The notes beneath the pieces were generated by a model. The model was given only the letters and a program-made list of their open reading frames with translations, had not been told where the DNA came from and did no database searches. The position numbers and the translations under genes were made by a program. Positions 35,327 through 43,542 of a stretch of 64,000 bases of DNA are shown one piece after another. Numbering within the stretch: the first letter of the stretch is position 1; each line of letters begins with the position of its first letter. Source of the DNA: Bariatricus massiliensis. GTDB taxonomy: Bacteria > Bacillota > Clostridia > Lachnospirales > Lachnospiraceae. The stretch is from assembly GCF_900086725.1 (NCBI RefSeq), contig NZ_LT574835.1, positions 190,740-254,739 of the forward strand. The letters are read 5' to 3'.

Positions 35327-37105
35327 TTATTTTTTCCTCTGTCTCCAGCCTATCAAATATATCCCTGCCGCGATACTGCCAGACAACAGAAAAACACCAA
35401 AGCCAAGTACTGTCCCCTCTGTAGTTTTTTTCTTCTCAGAACGTTCAGCTTTTCCGTTGCCCTCCCTCTTCCCATAATCTCCGCTTGAAAATATTCGTTT
35501 CATCGTGCTTTTTTCTTTTACTACCTGAATCCGAATCTCCTTTTCCGCCATATTTCCTGCCCTGTCCACGGCAGATGTTATAATTTCATAGGGTTTCTCT
35601 TCGTCTAAATTATACCTGTACACATTACTCTTATCTGATACCAGCTGTTTCTTCCCGTTGATCCGTATTTCTACAATCTTGTCCTGCACGTTTTCCGTCC
35701 GTATTTGAATGTCCGCCTCTTTCTCGAACTCCTGACCTTCTCTTAGTTCTTTCCGTCCATTCTGCTCTTCATATTGAATCACTGGAGGTGTGTTGTCAAT
35801 CATGAATTCTGCACTGCTGAAAGCCTCGTTGCCGGCCGCGTCTTTGGCGGCCAGCTTCAGTATATGCTTTCCTTCCCTCCGTATGCGCTGCCCCGGTGCA
35901 TACAGCCTGCCGTCAAGCTCTAGGTGGTAAGTATATGTAGTAAAGTCTTCGACAATATCCGCCACATCGTAATTCCAGCAGAATTCTTTCAGCCACTTGC
36001 CTTGAAAAAGTTCCACTCCACGTATGATAGGATTTGTTTTATCCAGAATGACCTGTCTGTACAGCTCGGTCTTATTCCCCGCCTCATCCGAAGCCATAAA
36101 TTTAAACCGGTAAATTCCATCCTGCTCTAACCGTGCTCCTGTCACGTACCCGCCGTTCGCTGCCTGCCACTGTGAAAGCCGCTCTTCATTTTTTACACCT
36201 TCTGGGTTCTCCTGCTCCATGACAACTTCCATGCTCCCGCATCGGTTTTCTTCCTGAACTGTAAACGTAAGTTCTAAGTTCCTGCCAGATATTAAATAAT
36301 TATCTGCACCGGAAATATCGAGTACCGGCGCTGTCATGTCGATATAGATAGCACGTTCCTCTTCCGTAATGTTGCCTGCCTGATCCTTGGCTCTCACCCA
36401 GATACGAATAGGCTTCCCTGCCGTGGATGCACTCTCCACCTTAAACCGGAGTTGTCCCCCACCATTCTCAAAGTATTTTTCTCCATACCCGCCATGCAGG
36501 CCTGCGATACCGCTCCCCTCATCCTCTGCCTTCACTTCTACTAATACCGCCTGACGGAACCAGCCCTCCCCTGCCGGTGACAAAAACTGTATCTTCGGGG
36601 GTGTACTGTCTACCTGCCATACAAAATTTTTCTCCCATGTCTTTAATTCCTCTTCGGAAAACTCAGGCAGTTCTTCCTCCGGTTCCTCGTTATCTGAGTC
36701 TTCCGGCTCTGTATCCGGCTTTTCCGGAATCTGTATCTTCTCCAGCCACACGGAAAGATGATAGGTACCGTCGCCCGCTGTTCCCTCCCAAAATAGATTT
36801 TCATTTTCTGTATCGAGCTGGCCCTCTGCCACCTCTCCATCCGGGCAGATTATGCGGTATTTGGTAATCAATCCTTCATCTTGATGAGAAAGTTCAAAGC
36901 GAGGCATGCTTTTATAAAATCCATTCTCCCCGTCCGGCTCGTCATACAGCAGCCGGTACCCTTTGATTTCCGTATATTCCGGCTCTTCCCCGCCCTCGGC
37001 CGCTAGAGTCATGAGTACGCCCCACGTTCTTGTGTACACTTTCTGACAGCAGCAAAGTACCGCAAACGTCAGTACAATCATCGTTGCCCTTATCTTCCGA
37101 CACAT
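35327..37105 (-). CDS. Membrane-anchored protein with bacterial Ig-like repeats
   Basis: A 592-residue protein. A hydrophobic N-terminus (IRATMIVLTFAVLCC) acts as signal or first anchor. A Glu/Pro/Asp-rich linker near 130-150 follows. Then come about four repeats with the pattern AxDxAGNxxE, then IDxTxPxI (for example RAKDQAGN, ASDEAGN, AAKDAAGN, AVDRAGN), typical of surface Ig-like domains. The C-terminus has a membrane helix (LGFGVFLLSGSIAAGIYLI) and a short RQRKK tail. It overlaps the upstream pseudokinase gene by 16 nt, which implies coupled expression and perhaps a physical complex. Function unknown. Confidence 0.8.
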   Translation of the reverse strand: MCRKIRATMIVLTFAVLCCCQKVYTRTWGVLMTLAAEGGEEPEYTEIKGYRLLYDEPDGENGFYKSMPRFELSHQDEGLITKYRIICPDGEVAEGQLDTENENLFWEGTAGDGTYHLSVWLEKIQIPEKPDTEPEDSDNEEPEEELPEFSEEELKTWEKNFVWQVDSTPPKIQFLSPAGEGWFRQAVLVEVKAEDEGSGIAGLHGGYGEKYFENGGGQLRFKVESASTAGKPIRIWVRAKDQAGNITEEERAIYIDMTAPVLDISGADNYLISGRNLELTFTVQEENRCGSMEVVMEQENPEGVKNEERLSQWQAANGGYVTGARLEQDGIYRFKFMASDEAGNKTELYRQVILDKTNPIIRGVELFQGKWLKEFCWNYDVADIVEDFTTYTYHLELDGRLYAPGQRIRREGKHILKLAAKDAAGNEAFSSAEFMIDNTPPVIQYEEQNGRKELREGQEFEKEADIQIRTENVQDKIVEIRINGKKQLVSDKSNVYRYNLDEEKPYEIITSAVDRAGNMAEKEIRIQVVKEKSTMKRIFSSGDYGKREGNGKAERSEKKKTTEGTVLGFGVFLLSGSIAAGIYLIGWRQRKK

Positions 37106-38646
37106 ACATTTTCTCCTTCCACCGTAATCTCATACTCCTTCTGCAGTTTTTGAAACTCCACATTATCCTTGATATCCGGCAGCATACTCAAAGCATTCTT
37201 AACGTATTCGGCGCAGACCTCTCTATCAATTTCGTTATCCGCACAGCACTGCTTAAGGTAACGCACCCATGTCTGTTCTGACTGAGGCATCTTCTCCGTT
37301 CCTTCTTTCAGTATCTGCCACACGTTTTCTTTCTGTCCCGCCCTCTCATATAGCCCTTCCAGCTTTGCGTATATTTGCTCCAGCGCGGCAGGTTCCTCCT
37401 CCAACTCTTTCACTGTCTCGTATTCTTCAATTGCCCGTTCATCCTCACCTGCCGTTTCAAAAGCTCCGGCCAGATAAGTCCTGACCTCTAATTCATGTTT
37501 TTTCCCTCTGTCCCTGCTTTTCCATGCATCACTTTCCAGTAGTTCCGCACAAGTATATATAGCCGCTTCTGCCGAAGATTTTGTATTCAGAAGCCCATAT
37601 GCCCGAAGAAAGGGAATCTGATACAAGACCTGCTTTTGCTCCCACCATTCCTCAGCTTTTACTTTCTCTAATTCTTCGCTCCCCTTCTGAAGTGCCTGCT
37701 CCAATTCTCTTCCCGCATAGGTACCATTTTTCTCTCTCCCTATATAATGAATAATCTTTAAATAAATTTCTGCCAGCTCTGAGTACGCTGCAGCCTCTTC
37801 AAAGCAGGCAAGGCTCTGTTCCTCGTCCTCCAGCTCGGTCAAATAGAGTAGTCCCAGCTCAAGCTGCGTATGGATATGTTCATTTTCCTTGACTTCCTTC
37901 TTCTGCCCGGAAGCGGTAACCTCTTCAATCTCCGATGTCCGGGCCGCCCCATTCTTGTCCCCGGCTCTGGCCGTGGACGCCTTATTTCCGCCTCTGGCTG
38001 ATACAATGATAACTGCCACAATGATAAGGAACGCCGCTGCCCCGAGAATTCTCCTGCGGTTGTGCCCCTTCTCCGGTATCTTCACCTCTTTATCACTCAG
38101 TTTTTTTAATTCCCGGTGAATCTCTTTCAAATCCTTAAGTTCTTTTTCCCGTTTATCCGTGCATTTGGATATTACCCGTCTGAGGCTTCTCTCCTCTTTT
38201 CTTGTGAATCCGGGCACTGTCACACATTTAGCCGCAAGAAATTGAATGGTCTTCCCTAAGCTGTACATATCATCATCAAACGTCATTTTCAGAGACAATA
38301 CTCTCTCCGGCCGCATAAAGAAGGAACGCACACTTTTTTTCTGCATGAACCCTATTAATTCTTCATTTTCCTCGTCCTTTGTGTCAAGGAAAACCGGCCC
38401 CTCCTCTGTCAGTACTATCGCGTAAGGGTTAAAATATCCAAAGCATTCACCATCCTTCCACTTATAAAACTGCACCGCCAGCGCGCCTATCTTCGCAAGC
38501 CATCCAAAAAATATAGTTTTATCCGTCTTGGGATGCACTTTTAGATATTGAGCCAGAGAAGTCCCCTCAACATAATCATGAATCATATGGCAATACCCAT
38601 TTTTATCCACAAAGCGCAGCACCGCATATTCACATCGTTGCTCCAA
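37090..38646 (-). CDS. Pseudokinase-like membrane protein with C-terminal TPR-type repeats
   Basis: A 518-residue protein. Residues 1-165 resemble the C-lobe of a Ser/Thr kinase: the hinge-like DYVEGTSLAQYL, FGYFNPYAIVLTEEG where the catalytic loop should be, and FDDDMYSLGKT as in helix F. The catalytic HRD Asp and the DFG motif are missing, and so is the N-lobe. A Lys/Arg-rich juxtamembrane stretch precedes one helix (ILGAAAFLIIVAVIIVSA, near 205). The rest is TPR-like helical hairpins (AFETAGEDERAIEEYETV, YAKLEGLYERAGQKENVW). Start chosen as TTG at 38646, since AAGGAGG lies 6 nt before it; an upstream ATG at 38727 has none. EssB-like scaffolds look similar, but no type VII secretion genes are here. 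Confidence 0.75.
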   Translation of the reverse strand: MEQRCEYAVLRFVDKNGYCHMIHDYVEGTSLAQYLKVHPKTDKTIFFGWLAKIGALAVQFYKWKDGECFGYFNPYAIVLTEEGPVFLDTKDEENEELIGFMQKKSVRSFFMRPERVLSLKMTFDDDMYSLGKTIQFLAAKCVTVPGFTRKEERSLRRVISKCTDKREKELKDLKEIHRELKKLSDKEVKIPEKGHNRRRILGAAAFLIIVAVIIVSARGGNKASTARAGDKNGAARTSEIEEVTASGQKKEVKENEHIHTQLELGLLYLTELEDEEQSLACFEEAAAYSELAEIYLKIIHYIGREKNGTYAGRELEQALQKGSEELEKVKAEEWWEQKQVLYQIPFLRAYGLLNTKSSAEAAIYTCAELLESDAWKSRDRGKKHELEVRTYLAGAFETAGEDERAIEEYETVKELEEEPAALEQIYAKLEGLYERAGQKENVWQILKEGTEKMPQSEQTWVRYLKQCCADNEIDREVCAEYVKNALSMLPDIKDNVEFQKLQKEYEITVEGENVCVGR

Positions 38647-38791
38647 TCTATCCCTCCTTATTTTTTTGTAAAATGAATGTAAATCTGGAATTTTAAAACG
38701 AGCCCCCGCCAACGGCGCAAGGTACATCTGATATTACTGAAACATTAGAATCCTGTCTTCCCAGACAGTGAATTGAATTAGAGTGATTCAT

Positions 38792-38820
38792 ATCTTACCC
38801 GATTTTTTTAGAAATGACAA
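38792..38820 (-). promoter_or_regulatory. Promoter of the pseudokinase-Ig operon
   Basis: On the minus strand TTGTCA (38815-38820), a 17-bp spacer, and TAAGAT (38792-38797). The predicted leader is about 140 nt. Confidence 0.65.
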
Positions 38821-38846
38821 TAGGTTCTGTACAGAAATGTTACACA

Positions 38847-38886
38847 AAATTTTATGCCCGGCAGGGGATGATTCTCCCGCCGGGCA
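38847..38886 (-). terminator. Terminator after the second phosphofructokinase gene
   Basis: TGCCCGGC (38879-38886 read on the minus strand) pairs with GCCGGGCA (38855-38862), followed by TAAAATTTT. Confidence 0.75.
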
Positions 38887-38972
38887 CACTGGAAACCAGC
38901 TTATTTACTGGACTTCTTTCATTGTGAAATTTGCTGTTCTCATTACTTTCAGAACATGTTGACCTTAAAAGC

Positions 38973-40229
38973 CTAAGCTTCCGTCTTGTGTCCCATATGC
39001 CCCGGTTTATACAGATGTCTCGGAATACCGTCTACCATGACCGGTGAAACATCGCCCTGAATCAGCGGCTTTACATAAGTCACAAAATCGTCCGTCACAT
39101 AAGTGCCTTCTTCATTCACCCATTCTCTCGGAACTAAACGTTCATCATTGGCAATTTTGTGCACGTCTTTCACTTCTGTTCCACACTGATAAGGATCGTC
39201 AGAAAGACGGACAAGGACTACCATCTTGCCTGAATCACCTTCATCCGCAGCCTTGACCGCGGCTCCGCCGACCTGATAAGCCTCCAAAATATCTACACGG
39301 GAACCGCAATGCGCAGCCGAACGCTGAAGCGTGCTAAGCTCAATCGCCCGGGTCTTGCATCCCACTTCTGCCGCCACATAATTCGCCAAGTATGCCGCTG
39401 TACCCGACAGTTGCTTATGGCCGAACGCATCCACAAAATCTGCGCTCTGCCCCAGTTCACATACATAACGTCCGTCTGCCAGCTTGATTCCTTCGGAAAC
39501 AGCCACGACAACAGAAGTTTTCTTCTCCAGAAGCTTGTTGATCTTTTCCATGAACTTATCCAGATCAAATGTCAGTTCCGGCAGATAAATCATATCCGGC
39601 CCTTGACAGTCTTCTCCTTGGGCCAGCGCCGCAGCGCCCGTAAGCCAGCCGGCATTACGTCCCATAATCTCTACGATTGTCACAAGTCCCTTACTGTATT
39701 CCAGACAGAAACTGTCTCTGATAATCTCTTTTACAGAAGTACCGATATATTTGGCGGCGCTTCCGAATCCCGGCGTATGGTCTGTCAGGGCAAGATCGTT
39801 ATCAATAGTCTTCGGGCATCCGATGAATTTTTGAGGATGTCCTTTAATGATGGCATAATCCGACAGTTTTTTGATCGTATCCATAGAATCGTTTCCACCG
39901 ATATAAATAAATGCTTCTATCTCCAACTTATCGAGAATCCGGAAAATCTTATCATACAACTCCATATCCTCATGAATCTCCGGTAATTTGTACCGGCAGG
40001 AACCTAAATATGCCGCCGGCGTCCTCTTCAAAAGCTCCGCGTCAAGTTCATTGGTAATATGTTCAGAAAGATCGATATATCTCTCTTCTAAAAGTCCCTG
40101 AATACCGTGAAGCATACCATATACCTTTTTTGCCCCACGATCTTTTGCTGTACGGTATACTCCCGCCAGACTTGAGTTAATTGCTGCAGTCGGTCCCCCG
40201 GACTGACCTACAATGACATTTCCCTTCAT
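38973..40229 (-). CDS. 6-phosphofructokinase, probably PPi-dependent (second copy)
   Basis: A 418-residue paralogue of the enzyme at 29.88 kb. The same signatures are present: GQSGGPTAAINS at the N-terminus, YIGGNDSMDT, CPKTIDNDLALTDHTPGFGS, and MGRNAGWLTG. The Asp in GGNDS and Lys in PKTID again indicate pyrophosphate use. It has its own promoter and terminator, although it lies just downstream of the glycerol genes on the same strand. Why two copies are kept, and whether both are PPi-linked, cannot be told from sequence. Confidence 0.93.
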   Translation of the reverse strand: MKGNVIVGQSGGPTAAINSSLAGVYRTAKDRGAKKVYGMLHGIQGLLEERYIDLSEHITNELDAELLKRTPAAYLGSCRYKLPEIHEDMELYDKIFRILDKLEIEAFIYIGGNDSMDTIKKLSDYAIIKGHPQKFIGCPKTIDNDLALTDHTPGFGSAAKYIGTSVKEIIRDSFCLEYSKGLVTIVEIMGRNAGWLTGAAALAQGEDCQGPDMIYLPELTFDLDKFMEKINKLLEKKTSVVVAVSEGIKLADGRYVCELGQSADFVDAFGHKQLSGTAAYLANYVAAEVGCKTRAIELSTLQRSAAHCGSRVDILEAYQVGGAAVKAADEGDSGKMVVLVRLSDDPYQCGTEVKDVHKIANDERLVPREWVNEEGTYVTDDFVTYVKPLIQGDVSPVMVDGIPRHLYKPGHMGHKTEA

Positions 40230-40268
40230 TTTAGCTACCTCCGTATTACATTTACTGTCAATAAATCT

Positions 40269-40297
40269 ATTTTAGTGCATAATGACGGATTTGTCCA
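40269..40297 (-). promoter_or_regulatory. Promoter of the second phosphofructokinase gene
   Basis: On the minus strand TGGACA (40292-40297), a 17-bp spacer, and TAAAAT (40269-40274). Confidence 0.6.
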
Positions 40298-40310
40298 GCA
40301 TAACTATTTT

Positions 40311-40676
40311 CTAGTTGTCCATTTTTACATTTTTAGTTGCTTCCACGCTGACTCCGGTCCCAGCCACATCCTCGCAAATAATATCTCCAATTTGGATTGG
40401 CGCTTTCACGGTTACTTTTTGTAACTCTCTGACACAATCCATAATTTTATCCTTCGGTATGTCACTTTTTGTCTTTACAGAAACGACTGGGAGCATCCCA
40501 CCCTCCACCCGGACAGTGGTCGTAACGATACGTGTCGGGCTCGTGACTTCCTTTCGGGCGTAGGCCTCCCCTCTGGGGCAGGTGTTGCCGGTAACGGAAA
40601 GAACCTCCTCTCCGGCCAGCTCTACCGTTACCTCACAGCCAAGCGGGCATCCGATACATGTCAGTTTTCTCTCCAT
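40311..40676 (-). CDS. DUF1667 cysteine-rich protein of the glycerol-3-phosphate oxidation module
   Basis: A 121-residue protein with a cysteine cluster: CIGCPLGC at residues 7-14 and a fourth Cys in NTCPRGEAY near 33, suited to bind an iron-sulfur cluster or metal. DUF1667 proteins regularly follow the two glycerol-linked flavoproteins in Clostridia. It may serve as an electron-transfer or assembly partner, standing in for the GlpC-like subunit; this is inference. It starts 2 nt after the preceding flavoprotein stop. Confidence 0.88.
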   Translation of the reverse strand: MERKLTCIGCPLGCEVTVELAGEEVLSVTGNTCPRGEAYARKEVTSPTRIVTTTVRVEGGMLPVVSVKTKSDIPKDKIMDCVRELQKVTVKAPIQIGDIICEDVAGTGVSVEATKNVKMDN

Positions 40677-40678
40677 CT

Positions 40679-41950
40679 CTACGCCTCCTCTACCTTTACC
40701 GTTATATTCTTCAAGCCATCAGCCAAAAGCAGCCACTCCTTTTTAAGGACAACCTTTTCCATCTCCCCGGGAGCCATCACCGGCCGTTTTCTGTGTATTA
40801 CCCGGGAACCGTCAAGATATACACTGAGAAATGCATTCTTATAAATTGCCCCTACGCGAAACCGGAGGGTCACTTCCTTCTCCATTGTTTTTGGATTTAT
40901 AAACGCAGGCACCGTATAGCGTACTCCGTTCTCCACGATGACCGGTACTTTTTTCTTTCCGCCCTTCCACTTCTCTTCTTTCCCTTTCACGAACTGGGCG
41001 GCATGCCTCCCCGCCAGCGCTGCTTCTTCAGACACATAGTCAACCAGATCGTGTACATGAAGCACATTGCCGCAGGCAAATACCCCTTCCACATTGGTGG
41101 CTAAACTGTCATCCACAACAGGCCCCGATGTCACAGAGCTCAGCTCAACACCCAGCTCCCGGCTCAGTTCATTTTCCGGAAGGAGCCCCACTGACAAAAG
41201 CAAGGTATCACAAGAATAGAACTTATTTGTCCCGGCAATCGGCCGTCCGTTTTCATCCACTTCCGAGAGTGTCACGCCCTCCACACGCTGCCGGCCGTGA
41301 ATCTCCGTCACCGTGTGGCGCAATTTAAGCGGAATGTCAAAGTCGTCCAGACACTGTACAATATTTCGTTTCAGTCCGCCGGAGTAGGGCATCAGCTCCG
41401 CAACCACTTGTACATGCGCCCCCTCCAAGGTCATCCGTCTTGCCATTATCAGTCCGATATCCCCGGAGCCTAATATGACTACCTCCCGCCCCGGAAGGAA
41501 GCCTTCCATATTGACCAGACGCTGTGCCGTCCCCGCAGAATAGATGCCCGCAGGCCGGTATCCGGGAATATTAAGGGCCCCTCTTGGCCTCTCCCGGCAC
41601 CCCATGGCAAGAATCACCGCCTCCGCCTGTATCTGACGCATCCCTTCCTTTTTGTTCATGTAAGTCACAATTTTATCACCGCTGATGTCCATAACCATGG
41701 TGTCTAATTTGTAAGCAATGCCTTTTTCTTCAACCTGCTCAATAAATCGTGACGCGTATTCCGGGCCGGTCAGTTCCTCTTTGAACGTGTGAAGCCCAAA
41801 TCCATTGTGTATACACTGGTTCAAAATTCCGCCAAGCTCCCTGTCCCGCTCCAGAATCAATATATTCTCTGCCCCGGCTTCTCTCGCTCCCACCGCGGCC
41901 GCAAGGCCTGCCGGACCTCCTCCGATAATGATGATTTCATAATGTTCCAT
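40679..41950 (-). CDS. NAD(P)/FAD-dependent oxidoreductase of the glycerol-3-phosphate module
   Basis: A 423-residue pyridine-nucleotide-disulfide-type flavoprotein. It has the FAD motif IIIGGGPAGLAAAVGA at the N-terminus, the second nucleotide fold VVILGSGDIGLIMARR near 155, and GVFACGNVLHVHD near 275 (FAD-binding GD-type box). The C-terminal 100 residues form a small extra domain. It starts at the base after the previous stop (TAG then ATG). By position it would pass electrons from the GlpA-like protein, probably to NAD(P). Confidence 0.9.
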   Translation of the reverse strand: MEHYEIIIIGGGPAGLAAAVGAREAGAENILILERDRELGGILNQCIHNGFGLHTFKEELTGPEYASRFIEQVEEKGIAYKLDTMVMDISGDKIVTYMNKKEGMRQIQAEAVILAMGCRERPRGALNIPGYRPAGIYSAGTAQRLVNMEGFLPGREVVILGSGDIGLIMARRMTLEGAHVQVVAELMPYSGGLKRNIVQCLDDFDIPLKLRHTVTEIHGRQRVEGVTLSEVDENGRPIAGTNKFYSCDTLLLSVGLLPENELSRELGVELSSVTSGPVVDDSLATNVEGVFACGNVLHVHDLVDYVSEEAALAGRHAAQFVKGKEEKWKGGKKKVPVIVENGVRYTVPAFINPKTMEKEVTLRFRVGAIYKNAFLSVYLDGSRVIHRKRPVMAPGEMEKVVLKKEWLLLADGLKNITVKVEEA

Positions 41951-43402
41951 CTATTCGTCCCCCTGCCATATGTCCTTGTTTATCCCGCAGATGAGCGTCG
42001 AGTCTCCACCGCTCTTTGTTACTGCTTCCATCAAAATCCCTCGTTCTCTGGCCAGAATCTCCATCGTCTTCGGCGAACAGAATCCCGCCTGACATCTACC
42101 CATACCGGCCCGTGTCCTCCGCTTGACCCCGTCCAGCGACTTAGCCCCAAGCGGCCGCCTCACCGCATCGACGATTTCACCCTCCGTGACCATCTCGCAT
42201 CGGCAGATAATCTGCCCATAGGCCGGTTCACGCTCTATCAATCTGTTTCGCTCTTCCAAGGGCAGCTTTGCGGGATTCAAAATCCCTTTCCTCCTGCCGC
42301 AAAATTCTGGATTTGCTTCCAGATTCATCCTAGTTCTCAGCATCTCCGCCACCATCTCACCGATGGCCGGCGCACTGGTAAGCCCCGGCGACGCAATGCC
42401 CGCACAATCGATAAATCCCGGCGCGTCCGGCGCCTCCTGAATGATGAAATCGTGGGTCTGGGCACAGGCTCGAAGCCCCGCAAAAGAAGTGATCACCTGC
42501 CGAAAAGGAATTCCTCTCACCGACTTTCCAGCTCTGTCTCTGATTGTCCGAAGACCTTCTTGCGTCGTGTTGACGGCCTCTTTTTCCTGCAGGTTCTGGG
42601 CTGTCGGCCCTACTAAAAGATTGCCGTGAACCGTGGGTGTCACAAGTACTCCTTTCCCCAGTTCATCGGGCAGCCGGAATATCGTATGAGATACATGTCC
42701 TCCCACGGTCTTGTCGAGCAGCATATATTCTCCCCTTCTCGGCGTGATGTTCATCTTTTCCTGACTGACCATATTGTGGAAGACATCGGCATACACCCCG
42801 GCGGCATTGACAACATAGTCGCTTACATATTCCCCTTGTGTCGTCTCCAAGAGGAAGCCGTCTGGCCGCCGTGTTATCCGTGTTACCTCGGTGTCAAAAT
42901 AAAACTCCACTCCGTTCGTGTACGCATTTTCTGCCAGCGCAATATTCAGTCCAAAAGGACAGACGATTCCTCCTGTTGGCGCATACAGCACAGCCACGGT
43001 GTCCTCCGTAAGATTCGGCTCCATCGCCAATGCCTCTTCCCTTTCGAGAATACGCAGGTCCGGTACCCCGTTCTTTTCTCCCCGCTCTAACAGCTTTTGC
43101 AAATCCCCACGCTTTTCTTCCTCTGTACACACTACCATCGAACCGTTTCTCCGAAACTCAAAATCAAGTTCCTCCGACAGCGGCTCCATCAGTGCATTTC
43201 CCCGCACATTCAACTGTGCCATCAACGTCCCCGGCCAAGCGTCATGCCCCGCATGGACAATTCCGCTGTTGGCCTTCGACGTGCCGCAGCAGACATCTTC
43301 TTCCCGCTCCAGCACACAGGCCTTTACACGATAACGGGAAAGCTCTCTGGCAGTGGCACATCCCGATACCCCGCCTCCAATAATTATCACATCATATTTC
43401 AT
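41951..43402 (-). CDS. GlpA-like FAD-dependent glycerol-3-phosphate dehydrogenase with BFD-type cluster domain
   Basis: A 483-residue protein. An N-terminal DAO fold carries IIGGGVSGCATARELS and a CGTSKANSGIVHAG motif typical of anaerobic glycerol-3-phosphate dehydrogenase. A C-terminal BFD-like [2Fe-2S] domain has CRC (near 410) and GRCQAGFC (near 445), giving four cysteines. The reaction would be glycerol 3-phosphate to dihydroxyacetone phosphate. It is the first gene after a terminator hairpin downstream of glpK, which makes it a probable GlpP-controlled gene. Confidence 0.9.
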   Translation of the reverse strand: MKYDVIIIGGGVSGCATARELSRYRVKACVLEREEDVCCGTSKANSGIVHAGHDAWPGTLMAQLNVRGNALMEPLSEELDFEFRRNGSMVVCTEEEKRGDLQKLLERGEKNGVPDLRILEREEALAMEPNLTEDTVAVLYAPTGGIVCPFGLNIALAENAYTNGVEFYFDTEVTRITRRPDGFLLETTQGEYVSDYVVNAAGVYADVFHNMVSQEKMNITPRRGEYMLLDKTVGGHVSHTIFRLPDELGKGVLVTPTVHGNLLVGPTAQNLQEKEAVNTTQEGLRTIRDRAGKSVRGIPFRQVITSFAGLRACAQTHDFIIQEAPDAPGFIDCAGIASPGLTSAPAIGEMVAEMLRTRMNLEANPEFCGRRKGILNPAKLPLEERNRLIEREPAYGQIICRCEMVTEGEIVDAVRRPLGAKSLDGVKRRTRAGMGRCQAGFCSPKTMEILARERGILMEAVTKSGGDSTLICGINKDIWQGDE

Positions 43403-43462
43403 CCTATTTCCTCCTGCCTTGATAAATTTTTAAACCAAAGTGAAACAGTGCACTTTATGTGC

Positions 43463-43516
43463 CAAACAAAAAGCACGGACAAAAAACATACCTCTTCCGT
43501 ATGTTTTCCGCCGTGC
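43463..43516 (-). terminator. Terminator/antiterminator between glpK and the glycerol-3-phosphate flavoprotein genes
   Basis: On the minus strand GCACGG (43511-43516) pairs with CCGTGC (43473-43478), and AAAACATAC pairs with GTATGTTTT inside. TTTTTGTTTGG follows. It lies in the 140-nt gap between glpK and the GlpA-like gene. GlpP is known in Bacillus to read through such leader terminators when glycerol 3-phosphate is present. Confidence 0.85.
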
Positions 43517-43542
43517 TCTCAACTCTGGCTTCTCTGATTCAA

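Larger units (their letters stand above)
38647..38972. other. Intergenic region between pseudokinase operon and second phosphofructokinase gene
   Basis: This 326-nt gap holds the minus-strand promoter of the pseudokinase operon (38792-38820), a leader hairpin CTGTCT/AGACAG near 38752-38768, and the terminator of the phosphofructokinase gene (38851-38886). I see no further gene in it. Confidence 0.7.

Noticed and set aside
37090..38646. Identification of the pseudokinase-TPR protein as type VII secretion EssB
   Set aside because: No EsxA/WXG100, EssC or YukD-type gene is present in the surrounding sequence, and the long TPR tail is not typical of EssB.
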